Source: Hygrocybe punicea (lineage: Eukaryota; Basidiomycota; Agaricomycetes; Agaricales; Hygrophoraceae). Taken from it: 64,000 nucleotides of DNA. Shown in pieces: positions 12,403 to 23,189 of this stretch. The number at the start of each line of letters is the position of its first letter. Within the stretch, counting starts at the first letter, position 1. The stretch is taken from contig OY744473.1 in assembly GCA_963556145.1 (NCBI GenBank), positions 1,488,001 to 1,552,000 of the forward strand. The letters are read 5' to 3'. Made by a program: the position numbers and the translations under genes. Under the pieces are notes generated by a model. The model made no database searches and was not told where the DNA came from. It worked only from the letters and a program-made list of their open reading frames with translations.

Positions 12403-15400
12403 CTATTCAACGACATCCACTGGAAAACCTTTCTTTGCCGCTTCTGCAAATCTTTTCCACATTAGAACTTGCTTCTCAGCATATGTGTGATGTCCCCTTC
12501 CCTGCCTTGAAGACTGCAGTGCTCGTCTCACTCTTTCCTGCCACAGTCGTTGTTGAAACCTATACCATCTTATGGTAAACTCCATCTCTGCCAACGCCGT
12601 TGTTTCCTCTTCCCCTGCTCTCTCTGCTCTAGCCTTCGCTCTCAACCAGTTCACTCTGTAAACTACTGCAACTTCAATGGTATATTGTGGTAGACCTCAT
12701 TTGAAAACTCACATTCTGACATCCAGTTGTCCTCCTGTTCCTTGTTCTGGTCACCCATTCTCCAAAACCATGCCAATGCATCACTCTTTTGCCCAAATGT
12801 GTTTTCTTCCACAACATCTCCACTAAGCTTCAAATCCTCTCTACGAATTTCTTGGTAATGTGCCAATGTTTCATTGTCCGCACCCAGGTTTACCAATGCC
12901 CTATGAGCTCGACCATAAGACCTCACACATTCACGCAAAGCCACATCTGCATGACGAATGGCTCCCCAAGTCCGTGTCTTGGCCTTTTGTCCTTTGGTCT
13001 TCCTAATCCTTGTTCAATAAAGCAATGCTTTATGTCCCAGAGCGAAACATATTTTCTCCAGGGACTCGTTAGCTTGTCCTTTTCGAAGCTCCATTTCTTG
13101 TGAAGCCATTTCAATCCATCCCACCCTTTTACATACCTCCTTTCCTATTTTAGAAGGCAAACTGATACGAGCGTTTTCTGCTAGGATAGGATCACAATCT
13201 TCTTCATAATCTGTTCCTTCCTCATCTGATGCGGAATCTTGTGAATCATCGGACATGCCAACATCATCCGGGGATGTTTTATCCTTTTCCTCCCAATCCT
13301 CTTCCTCCACATCATGCCCATTGAGTAGAAAGGTTGTCTTCCTCTGGAAGGCATCAATCCTGCTTTGTAACCGTTTTCGTCGATCCATAATCTTGTTTTG
13401 TTCCGCTATGGAAACGGCTTTTTTAAGCTTTCGCATATCATGAGTGAGATTGTCCCTGAAATTCAGAATTGTGAACAGGAAAGTGATGATATAATGTGAG
13501 GAACATACTGAGCTTGTTCAATATTTAGCCCGGACACTAACCAGGCCACTGCATTGGAATCTCCTGCTTCCCCCTTGGCGTTCCTCCCCAATTTCAGACG
13601 TATTTCCACCATAGTTGGTGCTACGAACTGTTCATTCATCACTACTATGGGGAGGAAATATCACTGACCTTGCTTCAAAGCAACTTGATAAATTTTCAGT
13701 GCATCCCCACGCTGTGATTCAGCAAAAGTTTGGCTTTCACTCCTGTGTTTCACCAATGCAGGATCCAATGAACTTGAAAAATCTTGATATGCCTCCTTGC
13801 TTTCTCATTTGACCCTGATGGCTGTTTTATGTTTTGCTATCAAGTTCAGAGGATGAGTATCAAACCAGGAGAAAGATGATGGTTGTTGCATACTCATTCC
13901 AACCAACTTTTTCCAGTTTGAATGTCTCATCATGTCATCCAAAATCTCCCACCGGTGAGCCTTGGTCATGTACTTTGTGATGCGTGAGATCAACTTGATG
14001 ATCGCCCACAGAGTTTCCATCTGTTCTCCATCCAGCTGCCCAGCACCACAAATAAAGTTGGGTGAGAATTTTGGAAAGCAGTCGTCCTTGTGAGCATTTA
14101 AATGGAATTTTCCGATACCAAAGATCAATTCCATGGTAGGTGCATTTAAAAAACTACTCTGCTTCACACGTCTACCAAAATTCACTGCCCACTCACATAT
14201 CACATCATAGAACAAGAGAGCTTGCCGCATGCCTTCGGTGTTGTACTTGAGGGCTTCACATATTGAGTAGTCTATGTTCATTTGCCTGACGAGGATTTCA
14301 GGTCATGTCAAGGACATTCTGACCTGACCTCGTTACCTTTCACCCTTCTGAAAATCCACCATGCTGTGCAGAACGAAGCATCCATGCCTTGCACAGGCAC
14401 AGGCACCAACACCTGTGGATTCCAGGTTCTTATTGTTTGCATTGCTCTGGGTGACTGCTCTGTGCTTGGAACATGATGATTTCTAATGCAAGTTTGAGTT
14501 TGGAACCTAAGACCACAACAAATGAATTTTGCACCTGTTTGACCTCCACGGCTTCCTTGATGTGCTCTTCATAGGGAGCTCTTTGCACAAAATACCCAGT
14601 TCCATTCGTAAGCTCCACATCATCACCAGGATTCCTCATGTGCATGTGTTCCGCAGTAAAATTTCCATCCACCACGAGGCTTCTCCGAAACAACCACCTG
14701 TGAAAATGTTACTTTCAATAAACATTGGCAGGTCCATTTTACTAACGGATTAGGCAATTCCTTCCAGTTATCAGGGAGGTTGATGCCCGGCTGTGGGCAT
14801 GCTGGGCAGAAGAAAGCGAGGTCGCCATTGCCTGGTTCTTTGTCGGTGTCGTGGCCATAACCAAACCATTTCCGAACTTTGATGTCACGCCATTGCCGTG
14901 AGACCCTCATGAGCTCTCTATAGCGGTCCTATTTGACAGGTCCATTCCACCATCACCATCCATAAATACAGCCTTTAAGATGGAGACTCACCGATACGGT
15001 GTCAGGAAAGGCATTATTTGTAAGCTGGCGCAGTTTTGAGTAGAAATTGTTGGCAGAAGTCTTACATTCAACCTGATCGACATGAAAGTAATCCAGGACT
15101 TGAAAGGTAAATGCCGAGCGAGGATGTTTGAATGTTGCCAGAAAGAGACCGGTCTTGAACAATTGCCATTGTGGCTCATCTTTTGACCGACAATGACACC
15201 AGCGAACACGGTGCCGGTGGATTCCGGAAATATCAACCATAACCAGCACATTGTCATCCGAGTTGTTATCATCATCTTCCTGGTTCAAGTCAACCAGCAG
15301 CTGATCATTCTCGATCTGTGACATCGAAGATGAGCCTTCCCCAACATCCTCCCAGACATCTCGAACAGAATTGGAGGGACATGGATCACCGCCGTGCCCA

Positions 15401-15975
15401 AGATGCAAGCAGAATCCTATGTCATGTAATGAGGATGGGGTGAAACAGCTTCCATTCCATGATTTGAGTTTGTGGAATGGAGTCCCCTGGTGGGAGATTC
15501 GACAACATTCTTTACAGAATAATGGACGACCGAGACAGCTCAAGCAGCGAATGGGGCCACCTTGCTTCCTGCAGATATGACAGGTGGCAGGAATAGGTGG
15601 AGCTTCCATGCTCAACATCTCCCTCAGATATTCGTTGCGGAGTGGAATCCACTCCCTGAGGTAACAATTTTGGGTCTGCCAATAATTCAGAGTGACTACA
15701 AAGCAGGTAAAGGAATAGCTGACATTGCCTTTCGCCGTCTTGCGCTTTGGAGGTTGCGGTGTACCTGAGTCGGGAGGCACATCTGGGGACATGCTTTGCT
15801 GACGGTTTGAATCCACAGGTGACTTTTTTGGACTGGATTTCTGTGGACTTTTGGGAAGCTCGCCTGCGACTGGTTTAGATACCCATTTTGTGCGATTTTT
15901 CATCTTTTTCTCAACAAAGATGACTTCTTGAGCTGTCCTCTTCTTCCCATGTTTCTCTTTGGACAATTTGGGCAT
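12403..15975 (-). pseudogene. KDZ transposase with CxC2-type cysteine cluster, two in-frame stops
   Basis: Start ATG at 15975, then a basic Ser/Pro/Lys-rich N-terminus. The CxC2-like cysteine cluster (about 15,350-15,590) reads ATCHICRKQGG, CLSCLGRPLFCKECC, then FCLHLGH. A further ACPQPGINLP block follows near 14,780. The DDE-type core has Asp in VVDGNFTAEH (near 14,660), Asp in FYDVICEW (near 14,215) and Glu in GEQMETLW (near 14,010) after GIGKFHLNAHKDDCF. The C-terminus is helical and charged, ending near 12,403. Introns are short; in the first, the exons join KGN to NCYLREW, and a GTTAGT donor restores the frame into VVDGNF. In-frame TGAs at 13805-13807 and 13014-13016 (LLY*TRIRK) interrupt the C-terminal half. 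Family role: cut-and-paste transposition. This is the mobility gene of the surrounding element; this copy would be truncated after the catalytic core. Confidence 0.88.
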
Positions 15976-16530
15976 TGTTGCGAGGTGGTTGATGTTAAAT
16001 TGGTTGATGTTTACAATTGGTTGATGTTGATGTTACAGGTGACACGTGATGTGTGACGTGTCACGTCCGACGAGTCGGTGTGACATGTCACATCATGGCT
16101 CTGAAACACACATGTCACGTGCTCCCGTCAACTCTTCTGCAGGTCTTATGGTTCGCAGCCATGCCTGACAATACTGACAACCACCTTGTTTTCTCATACT
16201 TGCGCAGATCAGTGTTACCCTGCCAGTATGGTCAACCAGAATACCAGTCCCCACCTGCACCGGTTTGCACCAACCTTTGGAACGACGTTATGTTATCCAC
16301 CTTTGACCCCCTGGCATATACCAGGCGCAGTGCTTTTGCAGCATGCAAGCCTGAACTTGAGACAACCGTGATCAGACCTCCCTTTCGATGCCTAGATATG
16401 CAATTGAGATGCTCTCATTCCTGTTACTGCAACTCAAGTTGGACAATCTGAACTATAACCTGCTGATAGGCTGATGGCAATGTTACAGAAGTAATATTTC
16501 GTAAGTTCAGGACAAGGGTACATATTTTAT
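15976..16530. promoter_or_regulatory. KDZ promoter region with TGACATGTCA/CACGTG palindrome cluster
   Basis: Within 150 bp upstream of the KDZ start (about 16,030-16,130) lie GGTGACACGTGATG, TGTGACGTGTCACG, GTGTGACATGTCACATC and CATGTCACGTG. These overlapping palindromes resemble bHLH/bZIP-type sites. The rest, up to the TET gene end at 16,540, holds no supported gene. Confidence 0.6.
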
Positions 16531-16539
16531 GAATGATGT

Positions 16540-17915
16540 TTACGTTGCTACATGTGCCACCTTTTTAATACCAAATTCACGACATTTCACCTCTGAAATG
16601 ATGGTACAAAAATCTTTCTGCTTAGACCACCCTGACAATTCTACATTTAGACGCTCCAAGACTTTCTTCCTGAGGAAATGAGCATAGCAAACTCGATCCC
16701 CACCACTCCAGTCTGTGACTTCGTGTCTCATGCTGTTGCCACATAGGAAGACGCCAGTTCCGGGCCCGTAATCGAGCTGCAGTCCAAGGTCGGGCATATC
16801 AAGAGTGCAATCATGATAGTCTCTGATACCCAGGAGGAAGTCATACCAAGGTGGCATACCATTCCCATCACGATGTGCCAATGTCTTCCGGTTGATGATA
16901 ACCATGATCCCAGTGAAATGGGATGTCCAGGATCCTGCAACTTTAGCCGTCAGGTTGGCCGACCTAAGCTTGTCCAAAGCTTCGCTGCCGATTTGTTGCA
17001 GTGATGGATGAACCATAAAGAAGACCCGACTGATGAACGATTCTACGTCAGCTATTGAAGACATCCAATCTCCAGTACCCTGCTTAAGATGGTTCGCAGA
17101 AGGCTTCAAAGGGTCACTTGGTCTCTAAAATATGAATGAGCCCTGCAACTGGAATGTTGGCGGATTTCGGAACTCACAGTATGAGCCTGTGCGAACCACC
17201 CTGCCGAATACTCATCACTTCCCGGCAGTAGATTCTGATCCACAGAATCAAAACAAAAATGTTTTGGGTCGACTCGCCAATTGACCTTCCCGCTTGTTTG
17301 TTTACGATGAATTTCTTTTGAGCCGATGACTTGTATGCTTTCACTGCCATTCAGCATAACATCCTAATTTGTCTCTACTATTGAATTAAACCTCCCAGAT
17401 CATCACACGACTTACAGCTTGCTGGGCTGATATCAACCCTGGAAGATACCAGATTATTATTCGTCCACACATGTCCACCACTGTTGCGGGTCTATTCACC
17501 CTGCCGAGTTGGGGATTCGCGAACTTGCGCTGTAATTGGGCAATTGAGGCCGGGGTACCCAGGCCTTTTTTGACGCGGGTGGCGTAATCCTCGAGGTCCC
17601 ACTGAATATAAACTACAATGGAGAAACAATTAGATTGGGCCATTGGAATCATCATGACTTACTCGGATTCAGCAGAGCTTCTGTGACGATCCGGGCAGCT
17701 CTTAGGTCATCTAATCGTTCACCTGCACCCAACTGGGCGCGGGTGACGAAAAGAAAACGTCATCGCAATCTGCATGCATTACATTCAGATTGGATGCCAA
17801 TAAATAAATTTAATAAATACCTTTTGCACAGACTTGGTGAACCTCGCTTGCCAATGCGCCGCCGCGATTTTTGTGACTTGTCGCGCTTTGAGCCCAAAGG
17901 TTTTGATGAGACCAT
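16540..17915 (-). pseudogene. TET/JBP-family 2-oxoglutarate/Fe(II) dioxygenase, probably one nonsense change
   Basis: Proposed start at 17915 (MVSSKPLGSKRDKSQKSRRR, basic). Exons join across short introns; verified joins include SAQQA to DVMLNGSES and AQAHT to RPSDPLKPS. The oxygenase core is near the C-terminus: iron ligands in AHRDGNG (His 16873-16875, Asp 16867-16869) and MRHEV (His 16723-16725), and the 2-oxoglutarate Arg in GGDRVCYAHF (16693-16695), preceded by YGPGTGVFLCG. Known family role: oxidation of 5-methylcytosine in DNA. The natural splice of exon 1 to exon 2 gives LCKRLR*RFLFVTRAQLG with TGA at 17760-17762, where Arg (CGA) would be expected; if that splice is right, this copy is interrupted near its start, otherwise it may be intact. 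It lies head-to-tail behind the KDZ gene on the same strand. Confidence 0.82.
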
Positions 17916-17939
17916 CTCGTGTTGCGGCAAAAAAGTCCT

Positions 17940-18065
17940 ATACGACGATACGCGTCACACAATGATACATGTCAATAGAAACAAACAACGCGATCAGCAT
18001 GAGATCACATGTCAAGAACGCGGTCACATGCAAGCAAACAAGATCACATGCTGTGGTTGATTGCC
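17940..18065 (-). promoter_or_regulatory. TET/JBP upstream motif cluster
   Basis: Upstream of the minus-strand start: ATACATGTCAATAG, GATCACATGTCAAG, GGTCACATGC and GATCACATGC within about 120 bp. They are of the same TCACATGTCA type found before the other three genes of the element. Confidence 0.5.
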
Positions 18066-18296
18066 ATAAAAGGTACGCATGTCATCTTTCGCGACCTGAT
18101 GCTTATCAGCCATCATCAACCATCATCACTGGGATGTTTTGACATGAATCGCGACATGCCAAAAGACCTCAGTGAATGGTTGAACTTGGTTACAATTTCA
18201 TAAGCCGATAAGTCTTCCATTCTGCATATATCTTTTGCATTACTTACTTCCGCAATTTCTAGCTGCTCGCCAACAAGCCCGCTTTTACAGCACCAT

Positions 18297-18450
18297 CATT
18301 GGGTATTTGGGGCTTCATTGGTGTCTGCCAGCATCCTGTGTGGCACCATTGGGTACTGGGGGCTTCATCGGTGTCTGCCAGCATCCTACGCGGCACCATT
18401 GGGTACTGGGGGCTTCATCCGCGTTTGCCAGCATCCTGCGCGGCAACATA
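18297..18450. repeat. 50-bp tandem repeat, three units
   Basis: Three units, each with GGCTTCAT, GTCTGCCAGCATCCT and GGCACCATTGGGTA; period 50 bp. The period is not a multiple of three, so this is not a coding repeat. Confidence 0.85.
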
Positions 18451-20012
18451 GTTTGGCAGAGGTCACAAAATTGTAAGTTATGCTTAAAACTCCTTTTCAC
18501 CCTAAAGATTTAGCTTCAGATTGACTTCGATTGGCTCTTGCAGTCCCTTTCCTAGCCATTTCCCTCAAATTCAATGCCCAGCTGGCTGTGCTCGTAAGCG
18601 GCTTGAATTAGGGCGTGAATTTTCAACTATCAGTTGCTTTGATCTTGTAGAGCCCCATTGTTTCAATTTCGGCTTTTGGTTTATCTGCTAAGCAAATTTC
18701 TTCTCTTTGCCAGTTAAGTGGATGCTTATCATCGCATCTTTGTTTTTTCCAGAGAGCTTGAATTTGCTGTGAAGTAGGGGCCCCTACAACGCAGCAACAT
18801 TCAGACTCTCTTCCAGGTCATCCAAATTAACGACACCAAATCAAGATCGACGACAAACAGCTATTGGTTGGTTGGGGCGGGCCTGCAGTTGAGAACTTCT
18901 TTAATTTACTTTATCTTGGAAATAATAAATGAAATAATTTTAATTTGGTATGATTACATAATTGGATAAGTCAACCTTTAGAACAATCGCTGGATGAGGG
19001 GATTCCCGGCTCCCCTATGCTTACATAAGCGATCGATCGATCTTTATATTAGTTCTAATGATTAGCATGTCCATTACACCGCAAAAAAAAACTATCAATA
19101 TGAACATGCCGATAAATATTTGGAGGAAAAGCAGATGAATGAAGCATTTAAATGTTAGATAAAGGTCCTAATTTGTTATATCTAAGTAGTTCTTAGCTTC
19201 TGGAAGAGAGACTATGGAAATATTGAGACTTACCTCAAGTATTCAAAACGCCCCTCCTTGCATGGTAAACATGCAAAGTGGTGACACGATATCCTTCTCT
19301 TGTGTAGAGCCGGACTGTCGTATGTAGCGGTTCGGTCCGGCGCATCCCGCCGTAATGCGCCGGACCACTATGAGCAAGTTAACAAGCACGAAAAAACAGT
19401 CATCAAGTCATGGTGCATTACTGGATTTCCGCCCATTCAACCCCAGACGCGCCCCATCTCTGGCGGACCGCGGCAGCCTGCACATTGCAGATGACCCTCC
19501 GTTTAATGTGGGGTTTGTTGGCGTAAACTCTGATGTCGCGGAAATATACATGGGGATGTCTGGCCATAACTATTGTTTGGGTTGGGGTTAAAATGTCATG
19601 GCCATGACATGGTCACATAGCTGCTTGCCTGAGCGTGAAGTCCGTGAAGACATAAATACAATAGAGAAAGTAGATAATCTGACTAGACAAAATTGTTAGA
19701 AAAGATTCCTACCACCAAAAAGGAGTGGTGCATGGGAAATAAATTCAGTTGCAGGCGAGATTTAGCCAATGAAGAACGACAATTGAAGTCCATGCCATTG
19801 GAGACCGGAGAGGGTTTAAAATGTTGCCTAAAGATGAGAGGGTAGGAGGAGACAACAAGATTGGAGGGTTAGCTGAGACAAAATGCAGGGAGGATTGGGC
19901 ATGACACCACAGGATGGAAGAGGTTCCAAATTAAATAGCAAGGCTTTAGATTGGAGAACAAGATGTGTTTCTGGACAACAAGTGGAAAATTGGATGATCG
20001 AATTGCCTAATT
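18451..20012. other. Noncoding interior of the composite element
   Basis: No gene supported. There are scattered short reading frames only, an A-rich run at 19,083-19,090, and a GC-rich patch near 19,310-19,370 with GCGCATCCCGCCGTAATGCGC-like symmetry. Confidence 0.45.
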
Positions 20013-20778
20013 TGGTTACAGTTGCCAAATATGGAAACAGCTTCCAAAATGTTCTTGCTGTTCTAGAGAGCCACAGAATGGCTATCGGACCATTGCAACA
20101 GTCCCAGAACTGAATGTCAACTGGTAGTAGGATGTGAGCAACTTGGGGTATTTTTGGTGCAAATATATGGAGCGATATTCATGTTTTGTTGACACCCCTC
20201 CGCCAAAATAGGACCCTGAAACTTATATATCTCTCTTACACCGAAAATAAAATGGCAAAAAAATCTGAGGTAGCAGCTTTGGAAAGGTGTGATGCATTGG
20301 AATGCCCTGTTCATGTGTGCCTGGAGGTTTATGACATATGAAGTTATATACATCGAATGATGAATTGGCAGGTAACATGACCTGGAATTTGCATGATCAT
20401 CACGTTTGTTGGACTTTTGATACTTTGGCATCCATGGCCAAACTGTAACCAGGTCAGCTTGCGAACTCAAGGCACACATGAAGAATGCATTGCAATGCAT
20501 CATAACTGTCCAAAGCTGCCAGCGTGGATTTTTTTGCCATTTTATTGCTGGAGTAAGAGAGATAAAGAAGTTTCAGGGTCCTATTTTGGCAGAGGGGTGT
20601 CAACAAAACATGAATATCGCTCCATATATTTGCACCAAAAATACCCCAAGTTGCTCACATCCTACTACCAGTTGACATTCAGTTCTGGGACTGTTGCAAT
20701 GGTCCGATAGCCATTCTGTGGCTCTCTAGAACAGCAAGAACATTTTGGAAGCTGTTTCCATATTTGGCAACTGTAACC
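20013..20778. repeat. 766-bp foldback element with arms of about 310 bp
   Basis: The left arm starts GGTTACAGTTGCCAAATATG at 20013; the right arm ends with the exact complement at 20778. The outer roughly 220 bp are almost identical between arms; the inner parts (about 20,240-20,340 and 20,465-20,560) are more diverged; the central loop near 20,345-20,460 is unique. The arms carry GACACCCCTCYGCCAAAATA. No target-site duplication was recognised. It sits between the TET and JmjC genes of the composite element. Confidence 0.9.
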
Positions 20779-21640
20779 GAATAGGGTAATGGTCAATAAC
20801 GTCGTCACGGCCGATTCGTTGGGCGTGACAACTCACAAAGCATGTGACCTTGTCCTCAGGTTCGTCACAGGTTTCTCATCAACCAAACATCATTCTTTCA
20901 CATGTCTCCCCTCCCTGTCAAGCATTACCATTTGGGCGTAGGAACACCGATTTTAGTCAAGGAGGGGGTTTTGACCTATGAATGGCTGTCATCCAGGTAA
21001 ATTGTAAATTATTCATTACATGGTCCCTGGCTGACCATAATAGATGTCTCCTAAACTTTGAGACTGACAAGTTGTCTCTGGAACTGAGAATTGAATGTGA
21101 GGTTTTGTCATGGAGGGTAAGTCCTGCTGCTATATAACAGGATATCATGCGAAAAGTTGATATCATGCAGTATACTGATCCTGCGCTGGATAGCCTAAGA
21201 CGAGTCATCATTCAATTAGATGTAGACATTGCGAAACCTTGTGAATGGCAACTTGAGTATGCAAGGCTGAAGGGAGGCAAATCGAGTTAGTGCAGGTGAA
21301 CTTATCCTATGCAGGAAACTGAGAGAACTTCCAGCAGAGATTTTGAACACCACTGTGTCATTTTCATTTGACTTTGAACACCGAGAGTGGTCTCATGATG
21401 AATATGCTGCATTGGTGGAATCATTGTCTGATGCATTTGCTCCTAGCCAGTCTAAAAGGCTAAAGTAAGTTGTCAAATTTTCTTCCCTCCGTTTCATCTG
21501 TCAATCTATAATGTATCAACAAATAAATAGTGCACAGGAAACCACTCGGGCATGGAATATCCGCACATTCCAAGCTCTAGTAGACAAATAGTTTATTTAA
21601 TAGTTTAATAGCGATGCTGCCATTTCCAAATTTGGTTTTC
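20779..21640. other. Intergenic, no gene supported
   Basis: Only short unsupported reading frames. It includes a CACGGCC and GTCATGACAA-like stretch but no recognisable repeat or RNA. Confidence 0.4.
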
Positions 21641-21719
21641 CACGTGACAACATGTGACAACACGTGATGTCACGACGCGTCAATTCAACATTTTAACCAC
21701 CAATATTTTCTGTTCAAAC
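21641..21719 (+). promoter_or_regulatory. Motif cluster upstream of the JmjC-ending gene
   Basis: CACGTGACAACATGTGACAA, ACACGTGATGTCACG and ACGCGTC within 45 bp, starting about 80 bp before the ATG at 21720. This is the same palindrome class as upstream of the KDZ and TET genes. Confidence 0.55.
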
Positions 21720-23045
21720 ATGTCAAGCAGTGGCAGCCAAGCAACTGAAGCCTCTTCCTCAGCGTTGGCCATATCTTTTCGACACAATACCGCTCTCCTG
21801 CATGACTTTCCATGGACCAATGGCACTCTCCTCGTTCGAGGCGCTATGAAGGATCAGCTTCGCTTGGCTCTATTAGGTTCCAGCTGCCCCATTTCCCAAG
21901 GCCAGCTGCTCTTGGTGAGTTTATAATTCTGTTCGATGAGCAATCAACCGAAAGTTGAACATGAACCAGAACATGGCGCAAAGCCTTGACGCTTTTTCAC
22001 CACATCAAGTGTATGGCGACAGGGTTACAGGATTCTTGAAGGAATTCTTCAATCTGAATGCAGCATGTGGACCTCATGGTGCTCTAGCAACTGTTGGCAA
22101 TCCCAGAAGATGGTCATCTTCGCCAGCAGTGTACATCAGCACCGCCGCAGAAATTGTGAACTGATATTCTCTTCTGGACCAGCTTGTGGATGCAATGGGA
22201 GTGCCAGCAACAAGAACGACACCGGTCATATTTCGAGGAGCAAAGCCCCATGATTTGCCAACAAAGTTAACACAGGTATGCGCATGAATGTTCGTATTTC
22301 AATGAAAGAGATCAGCTCTGAGTTCCTCATAATAGATCTTGACCAAACTTGATGATTGGACTCAGCCTATCCTGGATTTGAGGACCCGAGAGAGAAACAC
22401 CCGGCTTGGTGATGGCTTTGGGGCCAGTTTGGCGAAGGCCAGGTTGTTCGCGAATGCTGAACCTGAGCAGCTCAGTCATCAGCAGTCGCTGCTGAAACAA
22501 GGGGTCATGAGTCTTTTGCGGGCTGGGCAACATATTCATGAGGCCAAGTATACCCAATCGCTGGTCAACTTGGAACTCATGTTTTTCGCTCTGTGCTGGT
22601 TTGGCTTGGTAAGTTATCTTGCCCCTTCTTGGCATCCATGTTGGGCTTATAAATCCAATATAGGGCAAGGATCGGCTTCCAGAGAGCCCACAGACATTTA
22701 TCTTAACTTTACGAGGGTAAGTATCATTGAGATTGGTAATATGATGTTGACGCTGACTGGAGCCATATTGAAGCTGGGCAACATCCCTGGGAATGCCTTT
22801 GGGTTCAGATTTGATTACGCTTTTCGAAAACATGAGTTCTGCAAAGGCCATTCTCTTGAGGATGGTCAATCTGTTCCATCTTGTGGTCTCCATCTCTCCT
22901 ATCGTTGCTCTCCTTCCCCGACAGTTCAACAACGAGCAAATTTGCAGGGATCATTTGATCACAGTGAGCACCATTTTACGGTTTTCTCAATTGTCTAACC
23001 TCATGACATAAAGATGAAACTATTGCTCGGTAATCATAAGCCCTC
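21720..23045 (+). pseudogene. N-terminal helical region, probably the first half of the JmjC gene, with an in-frame TGA
   Basis: Start ATG 21720 (MSSSGSQATEASSSALAISF). Exon 1 ends at GTGAGT near 21915. The next exon includes YGDRVTGFLKEFFNLNAACG and VGNPRRWSSSPAVYISTAA and is cut by TGA at 22162-22164, after which the frame continues YSLLDQLVDAMGVPATRTTP. Further exons: LTKLDDWTQPILDLRTRERN, LSHQQSLLKQGVMSLLRAG, then (across a 55-bp intron with a GTAAGT donor) a helical SDLITLFENMSSAKAILLRM region. Splicing after 22,960 is unclear. I do not recognise a domain. It is collinear with the acidic/JmjC part that follows and most likely belongs to the same transcript; a separate gene cannot be excluded. 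Confidence 0.5.
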
Positions 23046-23189
23046 CTGCCTGATGCAAACGGAACGCTGTCTTTGGCAAATGTTGCTCCGAATGTCGACC
23101 GGTTCCAATGCAAAGACAGAACTCCAATTGTTCCTATGAGAATTTGAGCAGCTCTCCCTCCGTTACGAGGATGAGAACATGCACTTGGA

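Noticed and set aside
22327..22932. 201-codon minus-strand frame opposite the helical N-terminal region
   Set aside because: The plus strand carries splice-consistent exons with family-like text; the minus frame crosses those introns and has no motif.
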